Source of the DNA: Bin5 sp965208965
GTDB lineage: Bacteria > Chloroflexota > Anaerolineae > Caldilineales > Caldilineaceae
NCBI GenBank assembly: GCA_965208965.1
Contig: OZ242384.1
Coordinates: forward strand, 434,001-498,000
Reading direction: 5' to 3'
DNA length: 64,000 nucleotides
The notes beneath the pieces are model-generated. The model made no database searches and was not told where the DNA came from. It worked only from the letters and a program-made list of their open reading frames with translations. Numbering within the stretch: the stretch's first letter is position 1; every line of letters begins with the position of its first letter. The translations under genes and the position numbers were made by a program. Shown piece after piece: positions 28,706 to 37,197 of the stretch.

Positions 28706-29626
28706 TCAGTTGAACTGAAGCTCTGCCAGTGCGATGCCACTTTCCCCGGCCACAGAGTAAAGCAGATAGACTTGGTCGCCTTCCTGGTAGATGCCGGGAT
28801 CGCGCAGTTGGCGGGCAGATTCGTGGATAGCCCCGCGCTGCGAAGGTTCCAAGGGCAGGTTAACGCCCTCGTAACCGGTCTCCGGCTGCAGGATCGAAAA
28901 CGGCGCGGACGCCTTCCAGTCTCTCCAGTCCCGGCGCAAGTCGACTGTTGCGCAGAGGATGTGCTCCGGGCAGTCTCCGGCACGAGAGTAAAAGACGTAG
29001 AGGATGTCGTCGCGCAGGAGCAGGGCGGCATGCCTCTGGTTGCGATCGAAGAGGACTGGCCCCGGTTCGAAATTGGTGTGCCCGTCCCGGCTGCGGAAAA
29101 GGATGCCGGGCATAGCAAGCGCGTAGACCCAGCCGTTAACGGTGTCAGGATAGCGAAACACCCGGAAATAGCTCGGACCGAGGATCTCGCTGTCGGAAGT
29201 AAAGTTGAGGCCGTCCTCTGACATGGCCAGAAGTGACCGCTGTCCTTCGAGAAAGGGATACTTTTGCTTCAGAGGATCTTTATCAAGCTCTTCACGACGC
29301 ACAAACGGCCCGTGATAGTACATCATAATGCGGCGGTTCTCTTCATCGATATGCAGATCGGGGCTGGCGATATGGTTGTAGCAAGGGGTCTGTTCCAGTT
29401 GAAGCGTGCCGCGAGTGTAGACGGTCCACGGCCCTGTCAGTTCGTCGGCATAGGCCAGGCGGATAAATTCGCCTTGATGGTGGGCAAAGTAGAGATAGTA
29501 TCGCCCTAACGGATTCGGCAGCCAGTCCGGTACGCGTAGAAGGGATGGCCCGTTGATGTTGGCGCCGATGGCTTCATCCAACGAAGGCGTGATAATCGGG
29601 TTGGTAGAAAGGCGTTCTACATGCAT
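28706..29626 (-). CDS. GH43-like beta-propeller glycosidase or related protein
   Basis: 306 residues from the ATG at 29626 (GGGAGA ahead); an upstream in-frame ATG is less likely. It starts with NPIITPSLD and a Pro-Ser-Leu-x-x-Val-Pro motif, then repeated strands such as RYYLYFAHH, IMMYYHGPF and ILYVFYSRAG ending in QVYLLYSVAGES, typical of five-bladed propellers of GH43, GH32 or GH130. I cannot fix the catalytic acids with certainty. It precedes a rhamnogalacturonan-lyase-like gene on the transcript's far side, suggesting plant- or algal-type glycans. Confidence 0.65.
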   Translation of the reverse strand: MHVERLSTNPIITPSLDEAIGANINGPSLLRVPDWLPNPLGRYYLYFAHHQGEFIRLAYADELTGPWTVYTRGTLQLEQTPCYNHIASPDLHIDEENRRIMMYYHGPFVRREELDKDPLKQKYPFLEGQRSLLAMSEDGLNFTSDSEILGPSYFRVFRYPDTVNGWVYALAMPGILFRSRDGHTNFEPGPVLFDRNQRHAALLLRDDILYVFYSRAGDCPEHILCATVDLRRDWRDWKASAPFSILQPETGYEGVNLPLEPSQRGAIHESARQLRDPGIYQEGDQVYLLYSVAGESGIALAELQFN

Positions 29627-29746
29627 GAGGCATCTCCCGGTGAGAGAAATTGCCCGTCGCCGACTCCCATTCTTCGGATGTCGGGCGACGGGCAAATTGT
29701 GCCGTCAGCATAGGGTTAATCGAAAAGACGGGTCTCTCGGCGTCGA

Positions 29747-31993
29747 TCAGGCTGCGCCGGGAAAGGGATACTCATACCAGTCCAGCAGGCCCAGAGGGGC
29801 GGCTGCACCGGTGTAGAGGACCAGTGAAGTGTATTTGTCGGCAAAGATGCGGCCACCCCCTACTCCGTCGATGACGGCGCCGGAAGGATCGGCGAATTTG
29901 GGGCCGCTCTCCTTGGTTTCCAATTTGAACATGAGCGCGGCAAAGGTGTTGGCCGCGACTCTCAGATAGCGTTCGTCGCCGCTGACACGCCAAGCGTAGG
30001 TCAAGGCCTCCAGCGCATGGGGTGTGGGCGCGGTCCGCTGAAGGGACGGGAGCTCTTTGTAGTAGAAGACCCCGTCGGGACCGAGACAGTGTTCGATGAG
30101 ATCGTCCATCACCGACACAATCAGTCGCTTCACCCTCTCGTCGTCTTCGATCAGCAGATAGCGGGCAAAGGAGCAGACGGTAAGGGAGATCATAAAGGGC
30201 ACCCGCGGCATCGTATGGCTGGTATAGGGCGCCAGAAGCGCGCCAAATTCGTCGTGCCAGTCGAGGAACATTTCGATCAGTTTCCTTGCCTCATCGCGCC
30301 AGCGCTGTTCGCCGGTGCCTAGCCAGAGACCGACATAGGCGCGCAAGGCCCAACCCCCTTCGCGCACCGAAGCTTCACCCAGTTGCTGCATTGAGGGCAA
30401 CCGCATGTGACGCAGAATATTTTCGCCGATTGAGTTGGCCACCTCCAGGCTTTCGCGCCGACCGGTGAGGAAGTAGTAATCCAGAAACCCTTCGGTCCAC
30501 TCATGGGACGGGGTACAGCGCCCGGTGGCGTGGTAGCGGGTGTGGAGTCGCAGGCCGCCATCGATCAATGGATCCGGGTGATGGTGACAGAAGTCTACGT
30601 CGAGCCAGTGACGTGCGCTCACCAGGGCTGAGTCAAGAGCGCGGCGCTGGCCGGTGAGGGCATAGTAGAGCGTGCAGGCGTGGGGACGGTCGTACTCGTT
30701 GTTGACCCAGACGTTTTCGCCTTCACCCCGGCCCTGGTTTGTGTAGCCCGAGTCAGGCGCGTCACCGAAATGCATCATGCCAAGAGCTTTAGGGCGCCCA
30801 TCGTGCAGATCATTCAGGTCGGTGTAAAGGCGCCGAGGCAGATTCTCCGGGAAGTAGGTCTCGATCCACGGGTTGTTGAGACGATACCAGTCCACCGGCA
30901 GCGAAGGTCGATCCGGCAGCTGGAATTGCAAGCTGCGCTGGCTCAAGGCATCCTGGGTTGTTTCGGGCCCGTGGAAGTGGAGCTGGATGCGATGGGTCTT
31001 GGCCATGCCCTGCAGGACCGGCGCGGGCGTTTCTCCGGCGGGATAGAGCCAGCAGGCGATGCCCTGTGTGTGGCCGTGCAGTTTTTTGGGGAAATTCTGA
31101 TGGGCCTGATGGATGGAGAGGCAGAGACCGCCTTGGGCGTCGCGCCAGTCAGTCCAAAAGTCACCGTAATAGGAATCGATGAAATGCTCGTTGGACTGAT
31201 AGAGCATCGTTTCGGTATCCAAAGTCTGCGAGACTTCTGTGTCGCTCTCCGTGATGGAGGTTCGATACCAGCCTTCGCCGAGAGTGAGTTGAGGTGGTTT
31301 CCCGGCTTGTGAGGCAGTAAAGTCCAGGCGCAAGCTTTGCAGTGTCACCTGGGGCATGTCCAAAGTGTGCAGGAATTGGTGCTCAACTTCGATGTATGGC
31401 TTACCGGCGTAGGCGGTGATGCGGCCGCGTAGTTCCAGGAATTCGGTTCCGTCAGGTTGCAAGTGGCGGCCGCGCACGAGTATGACTGCTCGAAGCGGAC
31501 CAGCCTCATCGATCTCAAGTTCGACCGCTCCCCTGCTGCTGTCGGCCGCGGCGGCATCAGTCTCCAATTTGAAACCGGCAAATGGCGCGGGCCATTCGGG
31601 TCCCCCGGCGAGAACCACGTCCTGCACGGGGAGGAAGCCCTCCCGCGGTACGCGAAAACGCAGCGGTCCGGTATCGACCAACAGCCCCTCGGCGTCTTCG
31701 GTCACCTGCACCTGTTGTTGCGAGTGCGGCGCTGGATCCGAGGCGATGCGGAAGTTGAGCGTCTTGGATAGATTGCCGGGCAGGTCCGGCTGAAGATGGA
31801 CCAGCAGCCATTTGACGCTGCCATCGGACCAGTGGGCCAGGGCGCGCTGTTGAGATGGCAGCACTTCGCCGTCGTCTTCGATGACCAGATGGGCTGCGGC
31901 CGAAAGAGCGCCCTCGGCAAAGGGAATGCTGACGGTGACTGGTTCCGCGACTCGATTAAACTGGGAAAGTTTCTCGAAGTAGAGGGTGCTCAC
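29747..31993 (-). CDS. Large carbohydrate-active protein, exo-rhamnogalacturonan-lyase-like
   Basis: 748 residues from a GTG with AAGGAG ahead; 43 residues further upstream are open but lack such a site. It starts with beta-rich sequence (PVTVSIPFAEG, then WSDGSVKWLLVHLQ) and ends with an alpha-helical toroid-like region from about 420 (HACTLYYALTG, EWTEGFLDYYFLTGRR, GGWALRAYVGLW). This layout matches the YetA/PcRGLX type of exo-rhamnogalacturonan lyase. No signal peptide is seen. It likely works with the propeller protein 120 bases downstream and the divergent sulfatase. Confidence 0.6.
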   Translation of the reverse strand: MSTLYFEKLSQFNRVAEPVTVSIPFAEGALSAAAHLVIEDDGEVLPSQQRALAHWSDGSVKWLLVHLQPDLPGNLSKTLNFRIASDPAPHSQQQVQVTEDAEGLLVDTGPLRFRVPREGFLPVQDVVLAGGPEWPAPFAGFKLETDAAAADSSRGAVELEIDEAGPLRAVILVRGRHLQPDGTEFLELRGRITAYAGKPYIEVEHQFLHTLDMPQVTLQSLRLDFTASQAGKPPQLTLGEGWYRTSITESDTEVSQTLDTETMLYQSNEHFIDSYYGDFWTDWRDAQGGLCLSIHQAHQNFPKKLHGHTQGIACWLYPAGETPAPVLQGMAKTHRIQLHFHGPETTQDALSQRSLQFQLPDRPSLPVDWYRLNNPWIETYFPENLPRRLYTDLNDLHDGRPKALGMMHFGDAPDSGYTNQGRGEGENVWVNNEYDRPHACTLYYALTGQRRALDSALVSARHWLDVDFCHHHPDPLIDGGLRLHTRYHATGRCTPSHEWTEGFLDYYFLTGRRESLEVANSIGENILRHMRLPSMQQLGEASVREGGWALRAYVGLWLGTGEQRWRDEARKLIEMFLDWHDEFGALLAPYTSHTMPRVPFMISLTVCSFARYLLIEDDERVKRLIVSVMDDLIEHCLGPDGVFYYKELPSLQRTAPTPHALEALTYAWRVSGDERYLRVAANTFAALMFKLETKESGPKFADPSGAVIDGVGGGRIFADKYTSLVLYTGAAAPLGLLDWYEYPFPGAA

Positions 31994-32167
31994 GTTGAAT
32001 CTTCTCCTTGGCACTGTTTGGTGAACGGGCAAAAGGGGGCGTGCGTAAACCCGGCAGGCAGTTTTAGCGGGTTGTTGGCGGAAGTGTCTGCCAATTACAA
32101 CGTCATTGGGCGATATCGTCAAATGATGTCGTTGCCCGCAAAGGCGATAATAGGCCCGGACAGGTCA

Positions 32168-32197
32168 TTGTGATCGGTCCTAGACTCGTGCTAGAAT
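32168..32197 (+). promoter_or_regulatory. Promoter of the first sulfatase
   Basis: TTGTGA, 18 bases ending in TGC, then TAGAAT, about 130 bases before the ATG. It lies in the divergent gap shared with the lyase-like gene. Confidence 0.55.
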
Positions 32198-32326
32198 CCC
32201 CTCGGAACTGTTGTATTGCCACATTCTGAAACCTAGAATGCCAGAGTAAGAGTCAGGGCACGCGTGCAAAATACGCGGGCGGGAATCCTCTCTGCTTGTT
32301 TTCCTCTTCTTCCAGGAGACCTCGAC

Positions 32327-33694
32327 ATGCCACCCAACATTCTCTTTTTAATGAGCGACGAGCACCGCGCCGACATTACCGGCTATGAAGGCGATCCGGT
32401 AGTGCGTACGCCCACTCTGGATGGTTTGGCGGAGACAGGTGTGGTGTTCAGAAACAGTTACGCAGCTTCGCCGATCTGTATACCGGGCCGCCAGGCGATG
32501 ATGTCGGGCCAGTTGCCGCGCACCTGCGGCTGCGAAATTTTTGCGCAGGACCTGCCCGTGGGTCACATGACATTTGCAAGGCGTTTCAGTCAGTTCGCTT
32601 ATCACACGGTCGCGGCCGGCAAGCTGCACCACACAGGGACGGACCAGATGCAGGGGTGGAGCCAACGGATTGGTTCGGCGATGCAGGTAGGCCCGCATTT
32701 CATCGAAGGGAGGAACGAAGATTCCTTTGCCCGTTACACGAGAGGGCTGTCCTCGGTAAAATGGAGCGATACGAAAGAGGTGCTGCGGGCGGGTGTCGGT
32801 CACTCGCCTCACATTATCCAGGATGAGTACGCGCTGACCGGCGCGCTGGACTTTATTCAGCAGTATTTCACCGACCCTTACTACGACAGGCAGCAGACGG
32901 ACCGTCCGCTGCTGCTGAAAGTCAGTCTGAATCAACCTCACTACCCGTACTTCACGAGTGAAGAGAAGTTCACATATTACCTGAACCGGGTGGAGCCGTT
33001 TCTTGATGAACCGGTATTCGACCATCCATTTCTGAGCCAGAAGCAGGTGCGGCCGGGCGTCGATGCCTCGCCGCGGGAACTGCGGCGCGCTGTGGCCGGC
33101 TACTACGGCATGATCGAGACGATCGACGAGATGTACGGCTCGCTGTTGAGTGCGTTGGAGCATGTGGGCCAGGATCTTGACGACTGGATCATTGTCTATA
33201 CCAGTGATCACGGTGAGATGCTGGGGGAGCACGGTATCTGGGAAAAGCAGAAGTTTTTCGAGGCCAGCGCGCGTGTGCCGCTCATCATTCGCTGGCCAAA
33301 GGCCTTCGACGGCGGCAGGATTGTCGATGAAAACGTAAACCTGTGCGACCTGTTCGCCACGTTGTGCGAACTGTGTGATATCCCAATTCCGGAGGGGTTG
33401 GACAGCCGCAGTTTGACGCCGCTCTTGCAGGGCAGTGGGGGAGACTGGCGCAACGAAAGCATAAGCCAGTTCGGGGCGCGAAACCTGATGATCAAGTGGG
33501 ATGATCTGAAGTACCAATATTACGGGGAAGAGATGCCGGAGGTGCTGTTCGACCTGGAACGGGACCCGTCCGAGCGGCAGAATTTCATCAGTGATTCCCA
33601 GTACGCAAGTGTGCTGGCGAAGTTCCGGGAGAGACGGTTCGAATTGGGGTTCAGGCCCGGCGCGCAGGAGAATTATGTGAATGCGGGGTACTGA
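32327..33694 (+). CDS. Type I sulfatase
   Basis: 455 residues from the ATG with AGGAG ahead. The formylglycine site is Cys51 in CIPGR, which an activating enzyme must convert. The metal Asp pair is in MSDEHRAD, and a second metal motif is YTSDHGEMLGEHG. It removes sulfate esters, probably from sugars or choline-type substrates. No signal peptide is visible, so it would act inside the cell. No activating enzyme is in the window. Confidence 0.92.
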   Translation: MPPNILFLMSDEHRADITGYEGDPVVRTPTLDGLAETGVVFRNSYAASPICIPGRQAMMSGQLPRTCGCEIFAQDLPVGHMTFARRFSQFAYHTVAAGKLHHTGTDQMQGWSQRIGSAMQVGPHFIEGRNEDSFARYTRGLSSVKWSDTKEVLRAGVGHSPHIIQDEYALTGALDFIQQYFTDPYYDRQQTDRPLLLKVSLNQPHYPYFTSEEKFTYYLNRVEPFLDEPVFDHPFLSQKQVRPGVDASPRELRRAVAGYYGMIETIDEMYGSLLSALEHVGQDLDDWIIVYTSDHGEMLGEHGIWEKQKFFEASARVPLIIRWPKAFDGGRIVDENVNLCDLFATLCELCDIPIPEGLDSRSLTPLLQGSGGDWRNESISQFGARNLMIKWDDLKYQYYGEEMPEVLFDLERDPSERQNFISDSQYASVLAKFRERRFELGFRPGAQENYVNAGY

Positions 33695-33852
33695 GGAAGG
33701 CGATTGAATTGACTGGTAAAGGACTTTGAGCGCGCCTTACGATTGGCCGCGAAAAGGGGTAGGCCAGATCCGGAGTTGGTAAAGAACGAAGCCAAGTTTG
33801 CGTTCAGGCTGTATTGGATGGAGACGACGGGCTGAAGTCGGGAGACGACGGT

Positions 33853-34611
33853 ATGCAGAAAGGGAAGACCCAGGACGAGGCTATTCTTGAATCCCCGAAT
33901 ATGGAGGGCGATAAGTTTACGGACAGCGATCCCTGGCGTGTGTTCCGCATTATGGGCGAGTTCGTCGAGGGCTTCGACACGCTGGCGGGGCTGGGCGCTG
34001 CGATCTCGATTTTCGGCTCGGCGCGCACGCAGCCGGACGATCCCAATTATCAAGCGGCTGTCGAAACGGCGCGTCTGTTGGCGGAATCCGGACTTACGGT
34101 AATCACTGGAGGCGGGCCGGGCATTATGGAGGCCGGCAATCGGGGGGCGCAGCCTGAGAAAGGCTACTCTGTCGGCCTAGGCATCGAGCTGCCCTTCGAG
34201 CAGGGGGTGAATGAATATGTCGACATTGGGATCGAGTTCCGCTACTTTTTTGTGCGCAAGATGAACTTTGTCAAGTATTCGCAGGGGTTCGTCATCTTTC
34301 CCGGCGGATTCGGCACGCTGGACGAACTGTTTGAATCATTGACGCTGATCCAGACTGGCAAGATCAGTCAGTTCCCGGTCGTGCTCTACAACTCCGACTA
34401 TTGGCGGGGGTTGCTGGACTGGCTACGCGGCACGATGCTGGCGGCTGGGAATATCTCCACCCCTGATCTCGAACTGATGCGGCTGGCGGATTCACCGGAA
34501 GAGGTGCACGAACTGATTTTGCAAGGACTTTCGAAGCAGGCCAGTTGGTGCGAGAAGTCGGCGGAGGCTGCGCGTGCGGCTACACGGCTGGCCCTGGAGG
34601 TGAGCGGATAG
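33853..34611 (+). CDS. LOG/TIGR00730-family protein
   Basis: 252 residues. Rossmann-fold family with GGGPGIMEAGNRGA and PGGFGTLDELFE (the Pro-Gly-Gly-x-Gly-Thr-x-x-Glu motif). Some members are cytokinin riboside 5'-monophosphate phosphoribohydrolases; others are nucleotide monophosphate nucleosidases of unknown target. I pick the ATG at 33853 because GGGAG precedes it; an ATG 13 codons earlier has no ribosome site. The next gene starts directly after the stop. Confidence 0.88.
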   Translation: MQKGKTQDEAILESPNMEGDKFTDSDPWRVFRIMGEFVEGFDTLAGLGAAISIFGSARTQPDDPNYQAAVETARLLAESGLTVITGGGPGIMEAGNRGAQPEKGYSVGLGIELPFEQGVNEYVDIGIEFRYFFVRKMNFVKYSQGFVIFPGGFGTLDELFESLTLIQTGKISQFPVVLYNSDYWRGLLDWLRGTMLAAGNISTPDLELMRLADSPEEVHELILQGLSKQASWCEKSAEAARAATRLALEVSG

Positions 34612-35166
34612 ATGGCGCGCAAACGCAAGGGGCTGAACCGGCATCAGAAGGCGGTCTTCAAGCGGGGTGAACACCGAGTGCGGGGAGAGGAGATAAATCG
34701 CCTGATTGAGATGGCGGGCAGCGCCGACGCTGTCGAACGCCTCCATGCGGCAGAAAAACTTTGCCCCTGCCGCGTACGGAGGAGGGTTGAGGACGCTTGG
34801 GGGGCGCTTTACCGGTTGATGCAGGATGCCGATGTACGGGTGCGGCGAGCGGCCTGGCATACCCTTGAGGACGGCGGCTGTCCGAACGATCCGGCGCTGA
34901 TGCCGATCTTCGAGCGGGCGGTTGTCAACGAGAAGGACAGCCAGGTGCGGCGTTTCGTGGAGAGATTTGCGGAGCCTGCGCTGTCGGAGCGGGACCGGCA
35001 AGAGGCGCTGCGGGAGGCATACACGCCTTTCCAGGCGTACGGTCGCTGCGATTTCTGCGGTGAGAAGGGGCGGCCTGTGCGGACCGATTACGAGACGGAA
35101 CTCAACGGCAGTGGCGGTTCAATGCGTCTTGCCCAGATCTGTCAGGAGTGCGACGGCGAGGCGTAG
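34612..35166 (+). CDS. HEAT-repeat and zinc-ribbon small protein
   Basis: 184 residues. A basic N terminus is followed by HEAT-like helices (VRRRVEDAWGALYRLMQDADVRVRRAAWHTLEDGG, about 55-90) and a C-terminal metal site made of RCDFCG and ICQECDG. The start abuts the stop of the LOG-family gene with no gap, so translation is probably coupled. No function is known to me; nucleic acid or protein binding is possible. Confidence 0.7.
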   Translation: MARKRKGLNRHQKAVFKRGEHRVRGEEINRLIEMAGSADAVERLHAAEKLCPCRVRRRVEDAWGALYRLMQDADVRVRRAAWHTLEDGGCPNDPALMPIFERAVVNEKDSQVRRFVERFAEPALSERDRQEALREAYTPFQAYGRCDFCGEKGRPVRTDYETELNGSGGSMRLAQICQECDGEA

Positions 35167-35205
35167 GCGCTCCTCTTCTTAATCCCATCCACGGCAACAC
35201 GGTGC

Positions 35206-35562
35206 TCAGCTTTCTTCCTTCGCCAAGAGTGTTCCAATTCTCTCCAACACTGCATCGATAACATGCGCGGGCAGAGCAGACAGGAATACTGCGTCTCTCG
35301 CTCGCCAGTCCACACTCTTGACCTGATCTGAGAGGATCACTCCGGTCAGCCCAAGCCCTGAAGGAATCGCCACTTCGAAAGGGTATCCCTTTACCCTATT
35401 GGTGATCGGACAGAGAATCGCCAGCCCTGTAGTGCCGTTGTAGGAACCTGGCGACAGTACAAGAGCGGGCCGACGTCCCGCCTGTTCGTGTCCAGTCTGC
35501 GGAGCAAAGTTAATCCAAACGGCATCACCGCGTTGCGGAATGTACGAGGGCTTAGTTACCAC
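35206..35562 (-). CDS. mazF: MazF-family toxin
   Basis: 118 residues. MazF endoribonucleases cut mRNA at short sites. Seen: RGDAVWINFAPQTGHEQAGRRPALVLSP, the conserved start, then ILCPITNRVKGYPFEV, and SDQVKSVDW. The frame overlaps the end of mazE by 7 bases, typical of this operon type. It looks intact, in contrast to the RelE-like gene. Confidence 0.93.
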   Translation of the reverse strand: MVTKPSYIPQRGDAVWINFAPQTGHEQAGRRPALVLSPGSYNGTTGLAILCPITNRVKGYPFEVAIPSGLGLTGVILSDQVKSVDWRARDAVFLSALPAHVIDAVLERIGTLLAKEES

Positions 35563-35798
35563 TCTTCACGACCTGCGGCAGGCCCGGTGTCCACTTCGCC
35601 GTGCAAATTGTGTTCCGTTACCTTTGCCAGAAGATCGTCTAACTTCAGGCGGGGGGGCTGAATGGGCGCAATGATTAATTCATCTCCGCGCAGCGACATT
35701 CTAACTGGCGAATTGGCTTCGAGACCAAGATGATTCGCAAGAGGTTTTGGAACGCGCAAGGCCAAACTGTTACCCCACTTCTGCACGCGAGTTTCCAT
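35556..35798 (-). CDS. mazE: MazE-family antitoxin
   Basis: 80 residues with an AbrB-type N-terminal DNA-binding fold (VQKWGNSLALRVPKPLANHLGL) and an acidic, flexible C terminus that would wrap MazF. It is expressed ahead of mazF from a strong promoter and likely represses that promoter together with the toxin. Ribosome site is GGAG. Confidence 0.92.
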   Translation of the reverse strand: METRVQKWGNSLALRVPKPLANHLGLEANSPVRMSLRGDELIIAPIQPPRLKLDDLLAKVTEHNLHGEVDTGPAAGREEW

Positions 35799-35866
35799 TA
35801 CTTCGTTTCTCCTGAGTCATTCGTTCAAGAAATGGGCCTGTGACTCTTTTTGCCGTATATACAATG

Positions 35867-35895
35867 AGTATACATTTTAGGATGGCATTCGTCAA
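35867..35895 (-). promoter_or_regulatory. mazEF promoter with repeated TGTATA boxes
   Basis: Minus strand TTGACG, 17 bases, TATACT. Overlapping and just past the -10 are two copies of TGTATA (TGTATAC-tcat-TGTATATAC), likely MazE binding sites. Confidence 0.72.
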
Positions 35896-36074
35896 GGTTC
35901 GGAAAATGCCAAGCAAGCTGTGAATGCATTGCAGTTTACCTGGGTCAAAGGAAAACTCACGGGCTTATGATTTCAGAGTTGCGTGACAAAGCCACCTGGA
36001 AATGCGATTCCTGAAGGAAAGTGCATTTTCTGAGGCGCGGAGGCTCTGTGGGAAGTAAGGGGCAGGTTTACGAT

Positions 36075-36103
36075 TTGGATTCTGTATCCTTCAACTATAT
36101 AAT
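36075..36103 (+). promoter_or_regulatory. Promoter ahead of the catabolic cluster
   Basis: TTGGAT, 17 bases, TATAAT, in a low-GC gap. It is about 190 bases before the cyclase gene, so the leader would be long. The rest of the 498-base gap (35799-36296) holds the mazEF promoter and a short palindrome. Confidence 0.6.
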
Positions 36104-36225
36104 TGCGCTTGTCGCAGACTGTGAATTTACGGTTCGTCATACATACGTTTCGTCCCCGCAAACGTACAAAGCATTCTGCACAAAGACTAGCATTTTCTCT
36201 GTCCTGGTTGTTGCCAACTTACACT

Positions 36226-36235
36226 AACGATCGTT
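36226..36235. promoter_or_regulatory. Palindrome AACGATCGTT, possible operator
   Basis: Perfect 10-bp palindrome between the promoter and the cyclase gene, with a central CG as in LacI-type operators. Short, so it could be chance. Confidence 0.35.
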
Positions 36236-36296
36236 GAGATCGAAGCTGATCAGAGTTGCGCGCCGCTGACAGGCGGGCAACTGTGGGAGATCGAGC

Positions 36297-37019
36297 ATGG
36301 GGCGCAGAGTCATTGACCTGAGCATGCCCGTACATAACGATATGGTGGTCTTCCCGCGGGTAACTCGCCCGACGATGTTAATGTATGAGGATTGGGAGGA
36401 ATTCGCAGAAGGCGTCGGAGCCGCGGAGCACGGAGTTACGTCGCTGACGGCCCACTACCTGACGATCCTCGGGGACCATGTGGGGACGCACATTGACGCC
36501 CTAAAGCATCTGGTTCCCGGCAAGCCTGGGCCGGAAGGGATACCGCTGGAATACTGCTACGGCGACGGTGTGTTGCTGGACTTCCGACACAAAGAAAACG
36601 GAGCGGGCATAACGGCTGCCGACGTGGAAGGGGCGTTGCGCAGGATAGATTACGAGATCAAGCCGCTGGATCTTGTGCTGATCTGGACGGGGGCAGGCAG
36701 CTATATAGAAGAGGAGCGTTACCTGAGCGAGCACAGCGGCATGACGCGTGAGGCGACGCTTTGGTTGATTGAACGCGGGGTCAAGGTGATGGGTATCGAC
36801 GCGGTAACTTTCGATCCGCCGATATGGGCGATGTTTGAACGCAAGCAGTTCTGGGAAGCCCATCGCGTCATGTACGAGCATGAATACTATCATGTAGAGA
36901 ACCTCTGCAATCTGGAACAGATTCCGCAGCCGCACGGCTTCACACTCTCGATGTTGCCGGTGAAGTGGGTGGGGACAACGGGTGCGCCGGTGCGGGCGGT
37001 TGCGATTGTGGAGGATTGA
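36297..37019 (+). CDS. Cyclase-family metal-dependent hydrolase
   Basis: 240 residues. The metal site GDHVGTHIDALKH is the hallmark of the cyclase/kynurenine formamidase family, with an opening VIDLSMPVHNDM and a closing pattern near FTLSMLPVKWVGTTGAPVRAVAI. Members hydrolyse formyl amides or cyclic amides. Start ATG follows GGGAG with GAGC between. It is the first gene of a long run of plus-strand genes. Confidence 0.88.
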   Translation: MGRRVIDLSMPVHNDMVVFPRVTRPTMLMYEDWEEFAEGVGAAEHGVTSLTAHYLTILGDHVGTHIDALKHLVPGKPGPEGIPLEYCYGDGVLLDFRHKENGAGITAADVEGALRRIDYEIKPLDLVLIWTGAGSYIEEERYLSEHSGMTREATLWLIERGVKVMGIDAVTFDPPIWAMFERKQFWEAHRVMYEHEYYHVENLCNLEQIPQPHGFTLSMLPVKWVGTTGAPVRAVAIVED

Positions 37020-37093
37020 AAAGGACGCATTGCATCTTGGCCAAGGCATTTCCAGGGTCGGGGCCGGTTCGCCTTCGATGGCGCCGTGATTCC

Positions 37094-37112
37094 AGTCCCA
37101 GTGGGACTTTTT
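37094..37112 (+). terminator. Short hairpin with T tract, possible attenuator
   Basis: AGTCCC-agt-GGGACT followed by TTTTC. The 6-bp stem is short; it could reduce readthrough into the ABC genes. Confidence 0.4.
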
Positions 37113-37197
37113 CGAAAGGCAAGTCCTAGCGGTACTACTGTTGCGCACTACGCTGAAGTCTGTATTTCACTTAAACCTTCCATTTAAGGAGAAAAGC

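Noticed and set aside
32348..33517. A 389-codon minus-strand frame opposite the first sulfatase
   Set aside because: Exact antisense of a gene with all catalytic motifs, no ribosome site.
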